NCBI RefSeq assembly: GCF_001427385.1
Contig: NZ_LMGJ01000038.1
Coordinates: 1-52,966 of the forward strand
DNA: 52,966 nt
Origin: Mesorhizobium sp. Root157
GTDB lineage: Bacteria; Pseudomonadota; Alphaproteobacteria; Rhizobiales; Rhizobiaceae
Direction of reading: 5' to 3'
The position numbers were made by a program, and so were the translations under genes. Positions within the stretch are counted from its first letter, which is position 1. Every line of letters begins with the position of its first letter. Shown piece after piece: positions 42,325 to 51,982 of the stretch. The notes below the pieces were generated by a model. That model was not told the origin of the DNA and searched no databases. It saw nothing but the letters and a program-made list of their open reading frames with translations.

Positions 42325-45246
42325 ATGGCCGATCATAAATACATTTCCATTCGCGGCGCGCGCGAACACAATTTGAAGAATGTGGACCTCGATTTGCCGC
42401 GCGACTCCCTCGTGGTGATGACCGGCCTGTCGGGCTCCGGCAAGTCGTCTCTGGCCTTCGACACCATCTATGCCGAAGGGCAGCGCCGCTACGTCGAGAG
42501 CCTGTCGGCCTATGCCCGCCAATTCCTGGAAATGATGCAGAAGCCGGACGTCGACCAGATCGACGGCCTGTCGCCGGCCATTTCCATCGAGCAGAAGACG
42601 ACCTCGAAGAACCCGCGTTCGACGGTCGGCACCGTCACCGAAATCTACGACTACATGCGCCTGTTGTTCGCGCGCGTCGGCGTTCCGTATTCGCCGGCGA
42701 CCGGGCTGCCGATCGAGAGCCAGACGGTGAGCCAGATGGTCGACCGCGTGCTGGCGCTGGAGGAAGGCACCCGCCTTTACATCATGGCGCCGATCGTGCG
42801 CGGCCGTAAGGGCGAGTACCGCAAGGAACTGCTGGAACTGCAGAAGAAAGGCTTCCAGCGCGTCAAGATCGACGGCACATTCTACGAGATCGCCGAAGTG
42901 CCGGCGCTGGACAAGAAATACAAGCATGACATCGACGTGGTGGTTGACCGTATCGTCGTGCGCGCCGACCTTGCCACCCGCTTGGCCGATTCCATGGAGA
43001 CGGCGCTGAAGCTCGCCGAAGGGCTGGTGGTGGCGGAGTTTGCCGACAAACCGCTGCCAGCCAGCGAGACATCGGAAGAATCCGCCTACAAATCAAAGAA
43101 CGACACGCATGAGCGCGTGCTGTTCTCGGAAAAATTCGCCTGCCCGGTATCCGGTTTCACCATTCCGGAGATCGAGCCAAGGCTGTTTTCGTTCAACAAT
43201 CCGTTTGGCGCCTGTCCGACCTGCGACGGGCTGGGCAGCCAACGCGCCATTGATGCCAGCCTGATCGTGCCCGACGATAACGTTTCGCTGCGTGGCGGCG
43301 CGGTCGCGCCTTGGGCTAAATCGACCTCGCCCTACTACGCGCAAACGCTGGAGGCGTTGGGCAAGGTCTATGGATTCAAGCTTGCCGACAAATTCAAGGA
43401 TCTCGACGGCGAAGCCAAGAACGCCATCCTGCATGGCACCGGCAATGTCGAGATTCCGTTCCAGTACGATGACGGCCTGCGCTCCTACAAGACCACCAAG
43501 ACCTTCGAAGGCGTCATCCCCAACCTCGAACGGCGCTGGAAGGAAACCGAATCCGCCTGGATGCGCGAAGAGATCGAACGCTTCATGTCGGCCACGCCCT
43601 GCCCTGCCTGCAACGGCTATCGCCTGAAGCCGGAAGCGCTGGCAGTCAAGATTGCAGGCAAGCACATCGGCGAGGTCACCGCACAGTCGATCCGCAAGGC
43701 CGACCAGTGGTTCACCGAACTGCCGAAGCAGCTCAACGACAAGCAGAACGAGATCGCTGTGCGCATCCTCAAAGAGATCCGCGAGAGATTGCGCTTCCTC
43801 AATGATGTCGGACTTGACTATCTGACGCTTGCCCGCAATTCCGGCACGCTGTCGGGCGGTGAAAGCCAGCGTATCCGGCTTGCTTCGCAGATCGGCTCGG
43901 GATTGACCGGCGTTCTCTACGTTCTGGACGAACCCTCAATCGGGCTGCACCAGAGGGATAATGAGCGTTTGCTCGATACGCTGAAGCACCTGCGCGATCT
44001 CGGCAACACCGTCATAGTCGTGGAACATGACGAGGACGCCATCCTGCACGCCGATTACGTCGTCGATATCGGCCCTGCCGCCGGCATCTATGGCGGCCGC
44101 GTCATCGCCCAGGGTACGCCGCACGAAATCATGGCCAATCCCAATTCGATCACCGGCAAATACCTGTCGGGCGAACTGGAGATCGCAACGCCCGCCGAGC
44201 GCCGCCAGGCCAAGAAGGGCAAGCGCATCAAGGTGGTTGGCGCGCGCGGCAACAATCTGAAGAACGTGACGGCCGAGATTCCACTCGGCACCTTCACGGC
44301 GGTGACCGGTGTTTCCGGCGGCGGCAAGTCCACCTTCCTCATTGAGACGTTGTTCAAGGCCGCCTCGCGCCGCATCATGGGCAGCAGAGAACATCCGGCC
44401 GAGCACGACCGCATCGAGGGTCTCGAATTTCTCGACAAGGTCATCGACATCGACCAGTCTCCCATCGGCCGCACGCCGCGTTCCAACCCCGCCACCTATA
44501 CCGGCGCCTTCACGCCGATCCGCGACTGGTTCGCCGGCCTGCCCGAATCCAAAGCGCGCGGCTACCAGCCCGGCCGCTTTTCCTTCAACGTCAAGGGCGG
44601 CCGCTGCGAAGCCTGTCAGGGCGATGGCGTGATTAAGATCGAGATGCACTTTTTGCCGGATGTCTACGTCACCTGCGACGTCTGCCACGGCAAGCGCTAC
44701 AATCGCGAAACGCTGGACGTTCTGTTCAAGGGCAAGTCCATCGCCGACGTGCTCGACATGACGGTCGAGGAAGGCGTCGATTTCTTCGCCGCCGTACCAG
44801 CCGTGCGCGACAAGCTGGAAACGCTGAAACAGGTCGGCCTTGGCTACATCCACATCGGCCAGCAGGCGACGACGCTATCGGGCGGTGAAGCACAGCGCAT
44901 CAAACTCGCCAAGGAACTGTCGCGCAAGGCGACCGGCAAGACGCTCTACATTCTCGACGAGCCGACGACGGGCCTGCACTTCCACGATGTCGCCAAGCTC
45001 CTGGAGGTGCTGCACGAACTGGTCGAGCAAGGCAACACGGTGGTGGTCATCGAGCACAATCTTGAGGTGATCAAGACATCGGACTGGGTGCTCGACCTTG
45101 GCCCCGAAGGCGGCGACGGCGGCGGCGAACTGGTAGCATCCGGCACGCCGGAAGATATTGTTCGCGAGAAACGCAGCTACACCGGCCAGTTCCTCAAGGA
45201 ATTGTTGGAACGACGGCCGGGCAGCAAAAGAGAAGCGGCGGAGTAA
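42325..45246 (+). CDS. uvrA: UvrABC excinuclease subunit A
   Basis: 973 residues, full length. The damage-recognition ATPase of nucleotide excision repair; it forms a dimer and loads UvrB. Two ABC-type ATPase units are visible: the first Walker A is [10 protein letters not shown] with signature [15 protein letters not shown], the second is [10 protein letters not shown] with [14 protein letters not shown] and [10 protein letters not shown]. Zinc-binding CxxC pairs are present in CPTCDGLG and in CEACQGDG...CDVCHGKRY. Its stop overlaps the DUF302 start (TAATG). Confidence 0.98.
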   Translation: MADHKYISIRGAREHNLKNVDLDLPRDSLVVMTGLSGSGKSSLAFDTIYAEGQRRYVESLSAYARQFLEMMQKPDVDQIDGLSPAISIEQKTTSKNPRSTVGTVTEIYDYMRLLFARVGVPYSPATGLPIESQTVSQMVDRVLALEEGTRLYIMAPIVRGRKGEYRKELLELQKKGFQRVKIDGTFYEIAEVPALDKKYKHDIDVVVDRIVVRADLATRLADSMETALKLAEGLVVAEFADKPLPASETSEESAYKSKNDTHERVLFSEKFACPVSGFTIPEIEPRLFSFNNPFGACPTCDGLGSQRAIDASLIVPDDNVSLRGGAVAPWAKSTSPYYAQTLEALGKVYGFKLADKFKDLDGEAKNAILHGTGNVEIPFQYDDGLRSYKTTKTFEGVIPNLERRWKETESAWMREEIERFMSATPCPACNGYRLKPEALAVKIAGKHIGEVTAQSIRKADQWFTELPKQLNDKQNEIAVRILKEIRERLRFLNDVGLDYLTLARNSGTLSGGESQRIRLASQIGSGLTGVLYVLDEPSIGLHQRDNERLLDTLKHLRDLGNTVIVVEHDEDAILHADYVVDIGPAAGIYGGRVIAQGTPHEIMANPNSITGKYLSGELEIATPAERRQAKKGKRIKVVGARGNNLKNVTAEIPLGTFTAVTGVSGGGKSTFLIETLFKAASRRIMGSREHPAEHDRIEGLEFLDKVIDIDQSPIGRTPRSNPATYTGAFTPIRDWFAGLPESKARGYQPGRFSFNVKGGRCEACQGDGVIKIEMHFLPDVYVTCDVCHGKRYNRETLDVLFKGKSIADVLDMTVEEGVDFFAAVPAVRDKLETLKQVGLGYIHIGQQATTLSGGEAQRIKLAKELSRKATGKTLYILDEPTTGLHFHDVAKLLEVLHELVEQGNTVVVIEHNLEVIKTSDWVLDLGPEGGDGGGELVASGTPEDIVREKRSYTGQFLKELLERRPGSKREAAE

Positions 45247-45656
45247 TGGCAGACAAGGGCCTGGTGACGGTCGAGAGCCGCTTTGGCGTGCGCGAAACCA
45301 TTGACCGTCTGGCCGAAGCCGTGCTGCAGGCCGGTTTGAACATTTTTGCCCGCATCGACCATGCCGCCGGAGCGCACGGCGTCGGGGCTTCGCTGCGTCC
45401 GACCGAACTTCTCATATTCGGCAATCCGAAAGGCGGCACGCCGTTGATGCAGGATCGCCAGACCGCAGGCATCGACCTGCCGGTCAAGGCGCTCGCCTGG
45501 GAAGACGACCGGGGCAAGGTCTGGCTGATCTATAGTAGCGCGGAATGGATCGCCGACCGGCACGATCTGGGCGCGCCCAGCCATGAAGCCGTTGCCGCCA
45601 TTGCAGCAGGCATGAAAAAACTGGTAGCAGCCGCCAGCGGCACGAACCCGACCTGA
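45246..45656 (+). CDS. DUF302 protein
   Basis: 136 residues. The DUF302 fold is seen in VESRFGVRETIDRLAEAVLQAGLNIFARIDHAAGA, then RPTELLIFGNPKGGTPLMQ and the family's LPVKALAWEDDRGKVWLIY. Family function is unknown; structures show a small alpha/beta sandwich, and a heme or metal role has been proposed for some. It is translationally coupled to uvrA by one base (TAATG), which is unusual for a repair gene partner. Confidence 0.9.
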   Translation: MADKGLVTVESRFGVRETIDRLAEAVLQAGLNIFARIDHAAGAHGVGASLRPTELLIFGNPKGGTPLMQDRQTAGIDLPVKALAWEDDRGKVWLIYSSAEWIADRHDLGAPSHEAVAAIAAGMKKLVAAASGTNPT

Positions 45657-45668
45657 CTGGAGCGCGCC

Positions 45669-46136
45669 TTGAAGCCCAGAATAGCCCGACCTGACGATCT
45701 CGCCGCCGTCGTTGCGCTGACCGATGCTGCCTACGCGCCCTGGACGCCCTTGCTCGGCGCGCCTCCTGTGCCGGTCACCGAGGACTATGCGCCCCGCATC
45801 GAACGCGGCGAGGTCTGGCTGCTGGAGGAAGGCACCGAAACCGCCGGGCTCATCGTGCTCGAACGACATGCCGACCACGCGATGATCTTCAGCGTCGCCG
45901 TCAGCCCGGCGTTCCAGCGCCGGGGGCTCGCTTTGGCTATGCTGAAATGGTCGGAAGAACAGGCGCGCGCTTGGGCTGTGCCGGAGATTCGCCTTTTCGC
46001 CAGTTCGAAAATGGAGCGGAACCTCGCGATCTACCAAACCTATGGTTTTCATGAAACGGGTCGCGGACCGCACCCTTATCGGCAAGGATGGACGATCGTG
46101 AACATGGCGAAATCGATAGGCCCAATTGCGGCCTGA
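45669..46136 (+). CDS. GNAT-family N-acetyltransferase
   Basis: 155 residues with the GNAT acetyl-CoA fold. The pyrophosphate-binding motif is VAVSPAFQRRGLALAMLKW (the R/Q-x-x-G-x-A type), with ENLAIYQTYGF-like RNLAIYQTYGFHETGR at the end. The start is TTG: GGAG lies six bases upstream and no ATG is near the fold's first strand. It follows DUF302 by 12 bases and precedes the DUF72 gene by 17, so the four genes from uvrA probably form one transcript. Acceptor unknown. Confidence 0.86.
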   Translation: MKPRIARPDDLAAVVALTDAAYAPWTPLLGAPPVPVTEDYAPRIERGEVWLLEEGTETAGLIVLERHADHAMIFSVAVSPAFQRRGLALAMLKWSEEQARAWAVPEIRLFASSKMERNLAIYQTYGFHETGRGPHPYRQGWTIVNMAKSIGPIAA

Positions 46137-46153
46137 GAATCAGGGAGCAGAAT

Positions 46154-46963
46154 ATGGCCCAAATAGGAACAATCCGCGCAGGCATGGGCGGCTGGACGTT
46201 CGAGCCTTGGGACACTTCTTTCTACCCTGAAAAACTGGCCAAGGCGAAACAGCTTCACTATGCCTCGCGGCAGGTGCCTACCATCGAGGTCAACGGCACC
46301 TATTATTCGAGTTTCAAGGAACCGACCTTCGTCAAATGGGCGAATGAATCGCCGGAAGGCTTTATTTTTTCATTGAAAGGTAATCGCTTCGTCACCAATC
46401 GCCGGGTTCTCGGCGAAGCCGGCGAATCCATGATGCGTTTCCTGGGATCAGGTGTCGCTGCTCTCGGTGACAAACTAGGGCCGATTCTTTGGCAATTCAT
46501 GCCGACGAAAAAATTCGATCCCGACGACTTCGAAGCCTTCCTGAAACTCCTGCCGGAAAAACAGGATGGGGTGAGCCTGCGCCATGCGGTCGAGGTGCGG
46601 AACGACAGCTTTATCGTGCCGGAATTTCCTGCGCTGGCCCGCAAATACAAGGTGGCGATCGTTTATGCCGACCACGAGAAATATCCGGCGATTGCTGATG
46701 TCACCGGCGATTTCGTCTATGCGAGGCTGCAAACCGGCAAGGACGTCAATCCTGACTGTTACGAGCCCAAACGGCTGGATGAATGGGCGGATCGTGCAAA
46801 GACATGGGCTACTGGCCAAGAACCCGGTAGCCTGTCCAAGGCAGATCAGAAGACGAGCGCGCCTGCGAAGCCGCGAGATGTGTTCGTCTACTTCATCACC
46901 GAGGGCAAGGTACGCGCGCCATTTGGGGCCATCGCGCTAATGAAACGGGTTTCAGGTGGGTAG
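46154..46963 (+). CDS. DUF72 protein
   Basis: 269 residues. DUF72 is a TIM-barrel-like family; its hallmarks are GGWTFEPWDTSFYPE near the start and LGPILWQFMPTKKFD in the middle, with VRNDSF and YADHEKYPAIADVTGDFVYARLQ later. The E. coli relative is YecE, whose role is not settled. AGGGAG precedes the ATG. Last gene of the uvrA-led cluster, convergent with popZ; the 107-bp gap is AT-rich. Confidence 0.9.
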   Translation: MAQIGTIRAGMGGWTFEPWDTSFYPEKLAKAKQLHYASRQVPTIEVNGTYYSSFKEPTFVKWANESPEGFIFSLKGNRFVTNRRVLGEAGESMMRFLGSGVAALGDKLGPILWQFMPTKKFDPDDFEAFLKLLPEKQDGVSLRHAVEVRNDSFIVPEFPALARKYKVAIVYADHEKYPAIADVTGDFVYARLQTGKDVNPDCYEPKRLDEWADRAKTWATGQEPGSLSKADQKTSAPAKPRDVFVYFITEGKVRAPFGAIALMKRVSGG

Positions 46964-47070
46964 GCGCCGCCCAAGAAATTGTATCCGGACACGCCTCTAG
47001 ATCTTTGTTTTAATTAAAAAAATTTATCGTAAGAGGCACCCAGTTCGGGTTACCCGTTGGGCTTGTTCGC

Positions 47071-47880
47071 TTAAGCGCCGCGCGCGACCCGTTCGATTTC
47101 TTCTCGCACCAGGCGCTCGACCAGCGTCGGCAGGTTGTTGTCGAGCCAGTCCTGCAACATCGGCTTGAGCATTTCCTCAGCCTTGTCGTCAAAGGTCTTC
47201 TTGCTGCGACTGGCAAACGCCTCCGACAATTCGCCGAAGGCTGCCGCGACCTGGCGGCCAGTCTGCTCGGACACGATCGCCAGCCTGGAAGCCGGCACGT
47301 CCGCAACCGGGCGGACAGGCTCCGCCTCGGGCAGTTCGGACGTCACGTTTTCTGCCGCGTCGGTGCGGATAACGGGCGATGCCGCCTCCACGTGCACGGG
47401 TGACACGCTGTCCGTTGGCTCATCCCATGGTTGCCCGGCCGCGATGGTGTTGTGTATCGTGCTTGCCACCACCTCTTCGCGCCTGTCGGCGACATCGGGT
47501 GTCCGGCTCGGCGACGGCGCGCCGTTAGAAGCCATGCCTGTGGTTTTTTGAGCATGTAGTTGCGCGCCAACTTCCGCCAAGGTGACAGGGGCCGGCTGCT
47601 CGGTCGACGGAACAATACGCCCGCGCTCGGCCAAGGCTACTGAAGATTGCGTTTCCGCCAAATCAACAGGCCGCGATATTTTAGGTTCGGTGCGGAATTC
47701 TGCGCGAAAGGCATCGACATCGGCAATAGCCGGTGCTTCCTGCGGCTCAATATCCTGCGTGATCCCCGCCATGTCTTCCGGCTTATTGCGGCCGGTATCG
47801 CTGTCTTCGATGATCCTTCGGATCGAAGCCAGGATTTCTTCCATGGAAGGTTCGCGCTGTATGCTGCTTGCCGTCGCCAT
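47071..47880 (-). CDS. popZ: PopZ-like polar organising protein (DUF2497)
   Basis: 269 residues. PopZ forms a polymer network at the cell poles of alphaproteobacteria and tethers chromosome origins. The conserved N-terminal helix is MEEILASIRRIIEDS, the middle ~150 residues are a disordered, Pro/Glu/Thr-rich linker, and the C-terminal helices contain FDDKAEEMLKPMLQDWLDNNLPTLVERLVREEIERV. I use the ATG; an in-frame GTG two codons earlier is possible and neither has a good ribosome site. It follows tolC and pcm as in other Rhizobiales. Confidence 0.9.
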   Translation of the reverse strand: MATASSIQREPSMEEILASIRRIIEDSDTGRNKPEDMAGITQDIEPQEAPAIADVDAFRAEFRTEPKISRPVDLAETQSSVALAERGRIVPSTEQPAPVTLAEVGAQLHAQKTTGMASNGAPSPSRTPDVADRREEVVASTIHNTIAAGQPWDEPTDSVSPVHVEAASPVIRTDAAENVTSELPEAEPVRPVADVPASRLAIVSEQTGRQVAAAFGELSEAFASRSKKTFDDKAEEMLKPMLQDWLDNNLPTLVERLVREEIERVARGA

Positions 47881-48049
47881 TGTCACGTTCGCCGCCCCTG
47901 TGACCCGGTGCTCGTTTCATCAGCCAACCGCGGCTGCACCCGAATCACGCTGTAAGCGTACCCGACCGATGGCCATCCGAGAATCCCCAATCTCGAACTG
48001 CATCGAATTTCAACAGATTAGAGGTGTTGCACCCTATCCGGCCAAACAG

Positions 48050-48078
48050 AAAAGGCCCGGCTAAATAAGGGCCTTTCC
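48050..48078 (-). terminator. Rho-independent terminator of tolC
   Basis: On the minus strand AAAGGCCC...GGGCCTTTT, an 8-bp stem followed by TTTTCTGTTT, lies 45 bases after the tolC stop. Confidence 0.85.
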
Positions 48079-48120
48079 GAATGCTAACCAAATAAGTGTT
48101 TCCGAGCCGCAGTCAGCGGG

Positions 48121-49500
48121 TCAGCGCCCATCCGGCGTGCGCAGGCCGTACCACTTGTCCTTGACGGCGTTGTAGTGCTCTTGCGGCCGATATTCGGCGA
48201 CTTGCAACCCCAGCCGATCGACGGACAGGCGTCCCATCGCCTGCAGGATCGCATAGCTGGCCAGAACCACGTCGCGTTCCGACCCAGCCAGATTGATCTT
48301 GGCGCTGATAACATCAGCCTGGGCGTTGAGCACGTCGAGCGTGGTGCGCTGGCCGACATTGCGCTCTTCGACCACACCGTTGAGCGCCAGTTGCGCGGCG
48401 TTGACCAATGCGCGGTTGGCAACAACGCCTTCCTTGGCGGCAGCATAAGACGTCCACGCGGCGGTTACAGCCTGACGAACCTGGTCACGGCTTACATCGA
48501 CCTCGATGCGCGCTTGGCCGAGCGATTCCTTGGACTTGCGCACCTGCGCCGACGCGCGGCCACCCTGATAGATCGGAATATTCAGCGTCGCGCCGATATT
48601 GGCCGAGGTGGATTCCCCCATTGTCCCGCTGGAAAATCCGGAACTGCTCACATGAGTCTGGGAGATACCAGCTGAAGCGGTGACCGACGGCAGCAGCGCG
48701 CCCTCGGCAGACTTCACCGCAAATGCGGCCGCATCGACCAGATGACCTGTTGCCAGGATGGCCGGATGCTCCGCGGACGCAATGGAGACTGCCGAATTGA
48801 GGCTTGAAGGCAACTGCTTTCCAAGCGGCGAGGCCGCTTTCAATTTGCCGGGCTCTTCACCGACCAACTGATGATACGCAGCGGCGCTGGCTAAAGCCTG
48901 GGCTCGCGATGCGCTGAGTTGAGCCTCCGCGCCGGAGCGCGCAGCATCGGCCTGCGCAACGTCGGTGCGCGTGCCCTCGCCGACATCGAAGCGCGAGCGC
49001 GCCGCACGCGCCTGTTCGTTGAGGAACTGCAGATTTTGCTGGGTAAGGGCCGCGACCTGCCGGTCATGAATGACATTCATGTAGGCCTGGGCGGCACTGA
49101 ACAGGATGTTCTCTTCGGTGTTGCGAAGACTTTCCTGCGAAGCGCGAACGCGAGATTCGGCAGAAGCCACGTTGTTCTTGGTCTGGAAGCCATCGAACAA
49201 CGTCTGGTTGATCTGCACGCCGAAGCTGCCGGTTGTCAGGCGGGAGGAGCCGGCATCACGCCGCGTATTGGTATAATCGATGCTGGCGGAAGCGCCGACC
49301 GTCGGCCGCCAGCCGGATTTGGCGATGGCCACGTCCTCATCGATGACGCGAACACCGGCGCGGGCCGAATTCAATTGCGAGTTGTTCTTGTAGGCCTTGG
49401 ACAATGCGCCCGTGATGGTTTCCGCCGAAACCGACATCGGCGAGAGCGCCGTGGCGGAGAAAAGCAGGGCAGCAAAAATGGTCTTGCTAAAGGACGGCAC
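48121..49500 (-). CDS. tolC: TolC-family outer membrane efflux channel
   Basis: 459 residues with a signal peptide (MPSFSKTIFAALLFSATAL, cut near VSA). Two TolC repeats of long helices and beta strands follow: YKNNSQLNSARAGVRVIDEDV with QTLFDGFQTKNNVASAE, then NIPIYQGGRASAQVRKSKESL and VGQRTTLDVLNAQADVISAK. Three copies form the barrel-and-tunnel duct of type I secretion and RND/MFS efflux systems. It lies between pcm and popZ and ends at a strong terminator. Confidence 0.95.
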   Translation of the reverse strand: MPSFSKTIFAALLFSATALSPMSVSAETITGALSKAYKNNSQLNSARAGVRVIDEDVAIAKSGWRPTVGASASIDYTNTRRDAGSSRLTTGSFGVQINQTLFDGFQTKNNVASAESRVRASQESLRNTEENILFSAAQAYMNVIHDRQVAALTQQNLQFLNEQARAARSRFDVGEGTRTDVAQADAARSGAEAQLSASRAQALASAAAYHQLVGEEPGKLKAASPLGKQLPSSLNSAVSIASAEHPAILATGHLVDAAAFAVKSAEGALLPSVTASAGISQTHVSSSGFSSGTMGESTSANIGATLNIPIYQGGRASAQVRKSKESLGQARIEVDVSRDQVRQAVTAAWTSYAAAKEGVVANRALVNAAQLALNGVVEERNVGQRTTLDVLNAQADVISAKINLAGSERDVVLASYAILQAMGRLSVDRLGLQVAEYRPQEHYNAVKDKWYGLRTPDGR

Positions 49501-49674
49501 GTCGACCCCTCAATCAATCTTGTTCAACAGAGCCGCGCAGCGCAGGCATGCTTTCGTTAAGCGAACCCGGCCGCGCCCCCATTCCCACATGGCCGCTCGC
49601 ATACTCCAAACGGCCAGAAACGACTTGCTGGCCTAGGCCAACATGACAACGCCTCTGCTGCAAGAAAAATTCGA

Positions 49675-50343
49675 TCAGAACTCAAAAACGCGGACACGTT
49701 CGAATCCGGGTAGTGGCTTAATTGCCGCATTAAATGCACGTCTGCCCGTAACAATACCAGAGGCCTTGACGAAAACCCGGGCGACGCCGGCATTGCCGCG
49801 CCCTTCCACGGAGACCAGGCGCCCCCCTTCGGCCAGCTGTCCGAAGAGCGTTTCCGGCACTTCTTCGACACTGCCGCCGATGAAGATCACGTTATAGGGT
49901 GCCTTGCCCGCGTGGCCGTCTCGCAACGGCCCGGTAACGACGACGACATTTTCGCAACCGAGACCAGCAAGCTCGGCACCTGCCCGCTCGGCCAGCGCGG
50001 GATCGCTTTCCAGCGCCACGACAGAGTGCGCCAGCCTGGACAGGATGGCAGCCGAATAACCGGTGCCGCAGCCGACATCGAGGACCGAATCGGCCGCATC
50101 GACTTCGGCCAGTTGCAGCAGCCGTGCCAGCGGCGACGGCTCCATCAGGAAGCGCGAATCGTCCAATCCGCCGGCGATACGGATATCCTCATCGATATAA
50201 GCCAGGTCACGTACTGACGGATCGACGAAGGCTTCGCGGGGCACCGCGAGGAAAGCCTCGATCAACGGTGCGCTGGTCACGTCGGTGGTGCGAATTTGCC
50301 CATCCACCATTTTCACGCGAAGTTCGGTGAAATCAGCGCTCAT
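49675..50343 (-). CDS. pcm: Protein-L-isoaspartate O-methyltransferase
   Basis: 222 residues. It methylates isoaspartyl residues of damaged proteins using S-adenosylmethionine. Signatures: MVDGQIRTTDVT at the start, VPREAFV, the pre-motif LMEPSPLARLLQLAEV and the SAM-binding VLDVGCGTGYSAAIL. In alphaproteobacteria this copy beside tolC is often called a PIMT-like protein and may differ in function from E. coli Pcm. The internal ATG fits the family start; an upstream in-frame extension is not conserved. Confidence 0.9.
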   Translation of the reverse strand: MSADFTELRVKMVDGQIRTTDVTSAPLIEAFLAVPREAFVDPSVRDLAYIDEDIRIAGGLDDSRFLMEPSPLARLLQLAEVDAADSVLDVGCGTGYSAAILSRLAHSVVALESDPALAERAGAELAGLGCENVVVVTGPLRDGHAGKAPYNVIFIGGSVEEVPETLFGQLAEGGRLVSVEGRGNAGVARVFVKASGIVTGRRAFNAAIKPLPGFERVRVFEF

Positions 50344-50430
50344 ATCCAAGCCGCCTCGCCTTTCGCGCCAATCGCGCAATATTCAAGCCGGAACGTCGAA
50401 CTTCCCGCAACCGTGCAGGTGTCCCGAATT

Positions 50431-50504
50431 TGGAGGCCTCGCCCGGAATCGAACCGGGGTGCAAGGATTTGCAGTCCTCTGCGTAACCACTCCGCCACGA
50501 GGCC
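50431..50504 (-). tRNA. tRNA-Cys (GCA)
   Basis: On the minus strand a full cloverleaf: acceptor stem GGCCTCG/CGAGGCC, anticodon GCA within the loop GACTGCAAATC, TpsiC arm GGTTCGATTCC. The terminal CCA is encoded. The acceptor arms pair perfectly. Confidence 0.97.
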
Positions 50505-50758
50505 TCATAACTCCGGCGTTCCAGGGCGCTTCAATAGGTTGGCGGGCAAGTGGCGTCAAGCGCTCGAAATCCTTTCCCGGCGCTTTCCTCGCCCGGCCCT
50601 CGTATCGGCGCCCCCACCGGCGAATAGCGCAATAAGCGGTGGGGCGAACGGACGGCCATACTTCGTGGCGATCATCGTCGATCACAAATCCGTGATTATT
50701 GGAACCAGTTGAAACGGCAACCGTTTTTATTCAGGCAACACTCTTAAGGGAGGCGTTT

Positions 50759-50995
50759 ATGCGTTACATGAACCTCATAACCCTTGCACTCATCATCATT
50801 GGCGGCCTGAATTGGCTGGCGATGGGCGTTTCGGGATTCGACGTTATCGGCGCAATCTTCGGCGGTTCCGGCAGTGCGGTGTCCCGCATCGCCTATGTGA
50901 TCGTCGGACTTGCCGCCGTGTGGCAACTGATGCCCGGCTTCCAGAGCCTCACCATGGGCGAAGTCGACGCCGAGCGGCACATGCACCACCAGTGA
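50759..50995 (+). CDS. DUF378 small membrane protein (YuzA-like)
   Basis: 78 residues, two membrane helices (NLITLALIIIGGLNWLAMGV and ISRIAYVIVGLAAVWQLM). The GGLNWLxxG and YVIVGLAA motifs define DUF378, a family of unknown role. The C-terminus is acidic and ends in His residues (ERHMHHQ). GGGAGG lies a few bases before the ATG. It is followed by a strong hairpin. Confidence 0.9.
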   Translation: MRYMNLITLALIIIGGLNWLAMGVSGFDVIGAIFGGSGSAVSRIAYVIVGLAAVWQLMPGFQSLTMGEVDAERHMHHQ

Positions 50996-51005
50996 GTGCC
51001 GTGTA

Positions 51006-51034
51006 GGAGGCGGCGGGATCGCCCTGCCGCCTCC
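51006..51034 (+). terminator. Stem-loop after the DUF378 gene
   Basis: GGAGGCGGC and GCCGCCTCC pair perfectly across an 11-base loop, 10 bases after the stop codon. Only a short T-poor stretch follows. Confidence 0.6.
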
Positions 51035-51121
51035 ACTGCTCTTAAAATGACTGCGGCGCGGCCTGCCGATGTCGGCGGGTTCGGCGCGCAGAGAAAGAGA
51101 CGCGGCCGCATGACCAGCGCC

Positions 51122-51388
51122 TTAGCGGTCCGGCCGGCGGCGACGCTCCCACCACACGGCGAATCTTCGCCGCCAGCGGCGAACCGACGCAAATTCATAA
51201 GAAAGGACCAACAGGCCAAGGGGAACCATCCAGAAACCGAGCACCGGCAGGAATCCGAATATCCCCAGGACGATCAAGCCGACGCCGATGACGATGCGGG
51301 CGCGCCGCGAGCGCGGCATGGTGAACTCTCGTCCGAAGATCGAGATTTTCCTTACTGGCAAAGGCTGGTCTTGGTCTTGCGAACTCAT
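51122..51388 (-). CDS. Small membrane protein of PGPGW type
   Basis: 88 residues. A hydrophobic hairpin (RIVIGVGLIVLGIFGFLPVLGFWMVPLGLLVLS) lies between a charged N-terminus and a strongly basic tail (RRWRRRFAVWWERRRRP). The LGIxGFLPVLGFWMVPLGLLVL stretch is typical for this family, whose role is unknown. Stands alone, ending before the DUF378 hairpin. Confidence 0.85.
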   Translation of the reverse strand: MSSQDQDQPLPVRKISIFGREFTMPRSRRARIVIGVGLIVLGIFGFLPVLGFWMVPLGLLVLSYEFASVRRWRRRFAVWWERRRRPDR

Positions 51389-51583
51389 CTCATTTCATCC
51401 CGGACCTTGCGATGGCCGCAGGCCGTTCTAGCCATGCAGAAAACGGTTGGCACGCCAATATGGTCGTGCCTCTGGCATATTGCGAGAAACGTCGTCCAAA
51501 CAAACGCCAAAAATTACGAATTGCTGCTTTGCAAAGCCGAAACGGGTTTGCTATAGGCTGCCCCGTTCGCATGAGCCTGCTGT

Positions 51584-51658
51584 TCCCCGGTAGCTCAGTG
51601 GTAGAGCAACCGGCTGTTAACCGGTTGGTCGCTGGTTCGAATCCGGCCCGGGGAGCCA
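51584..51658 (+). tRNA. tRNA-Asn (GTT)
   Basis: Complete cloverleaf: acceptor TCCCCGG/CCGGGGA, D arm with GCTCAGTGGTAGAGC, anticodon GTT in CTGTTAA, TpsiC arm GGTTCGAATCC, discriminator G and encoded CCA. Confidence 0.98.
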
Positions 51659-51982
51659 TTTCTGGCAACGATACGTCGCGGACCCACACATTCCATGGCA
51701 TCCAGCCGCCTTTGGGTACCTAGCCGGGTACATTCTCGATGTCGTTCGACGCGCAATTCCTCCAGTTAGGAAGCGATGGCCGCTCGCTACAGGGGGGTGT
51801 TCCCAAGGAACCTGGGCCTTCATCGGCAAGAACAACGTTCTGATCGCCTTGGCCACGATGAAGGGAAAGCCCTCAGACTCTACGGAAAAGTACACACCGA
51901 GGCCGAAAGGTTTCTGAAGAGGAGTACGGTGGACGGCACAGAAGGACCCGCGAGGAATCACAAGGGGTCCGAACGGGTGACG
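51659..51982. other. 324-bp gap after tRNA-Asn without a clear gene
   Basis: Short frames exist on both strands but none looks coding; the minus-strand one runs into the tRNA. No integrase and no second copy of the tRNA 3' end are visible. Confidence 0.5.

Noticed and set aside
51617..51961. Minus-strand frame ending in a tRNA-derived peptide
   Set aside because: Its C-terminus (PGPDSNQRPTG) is a well-known translation of the tRNA antisense and is a common false gene.
51584..51982. Genomic-island attachment site at tRNA-Asn
   Set aside because: No integrase follows and no second copy of the tRNA 3' end is in the window. A site outside the window cannot be excluded.
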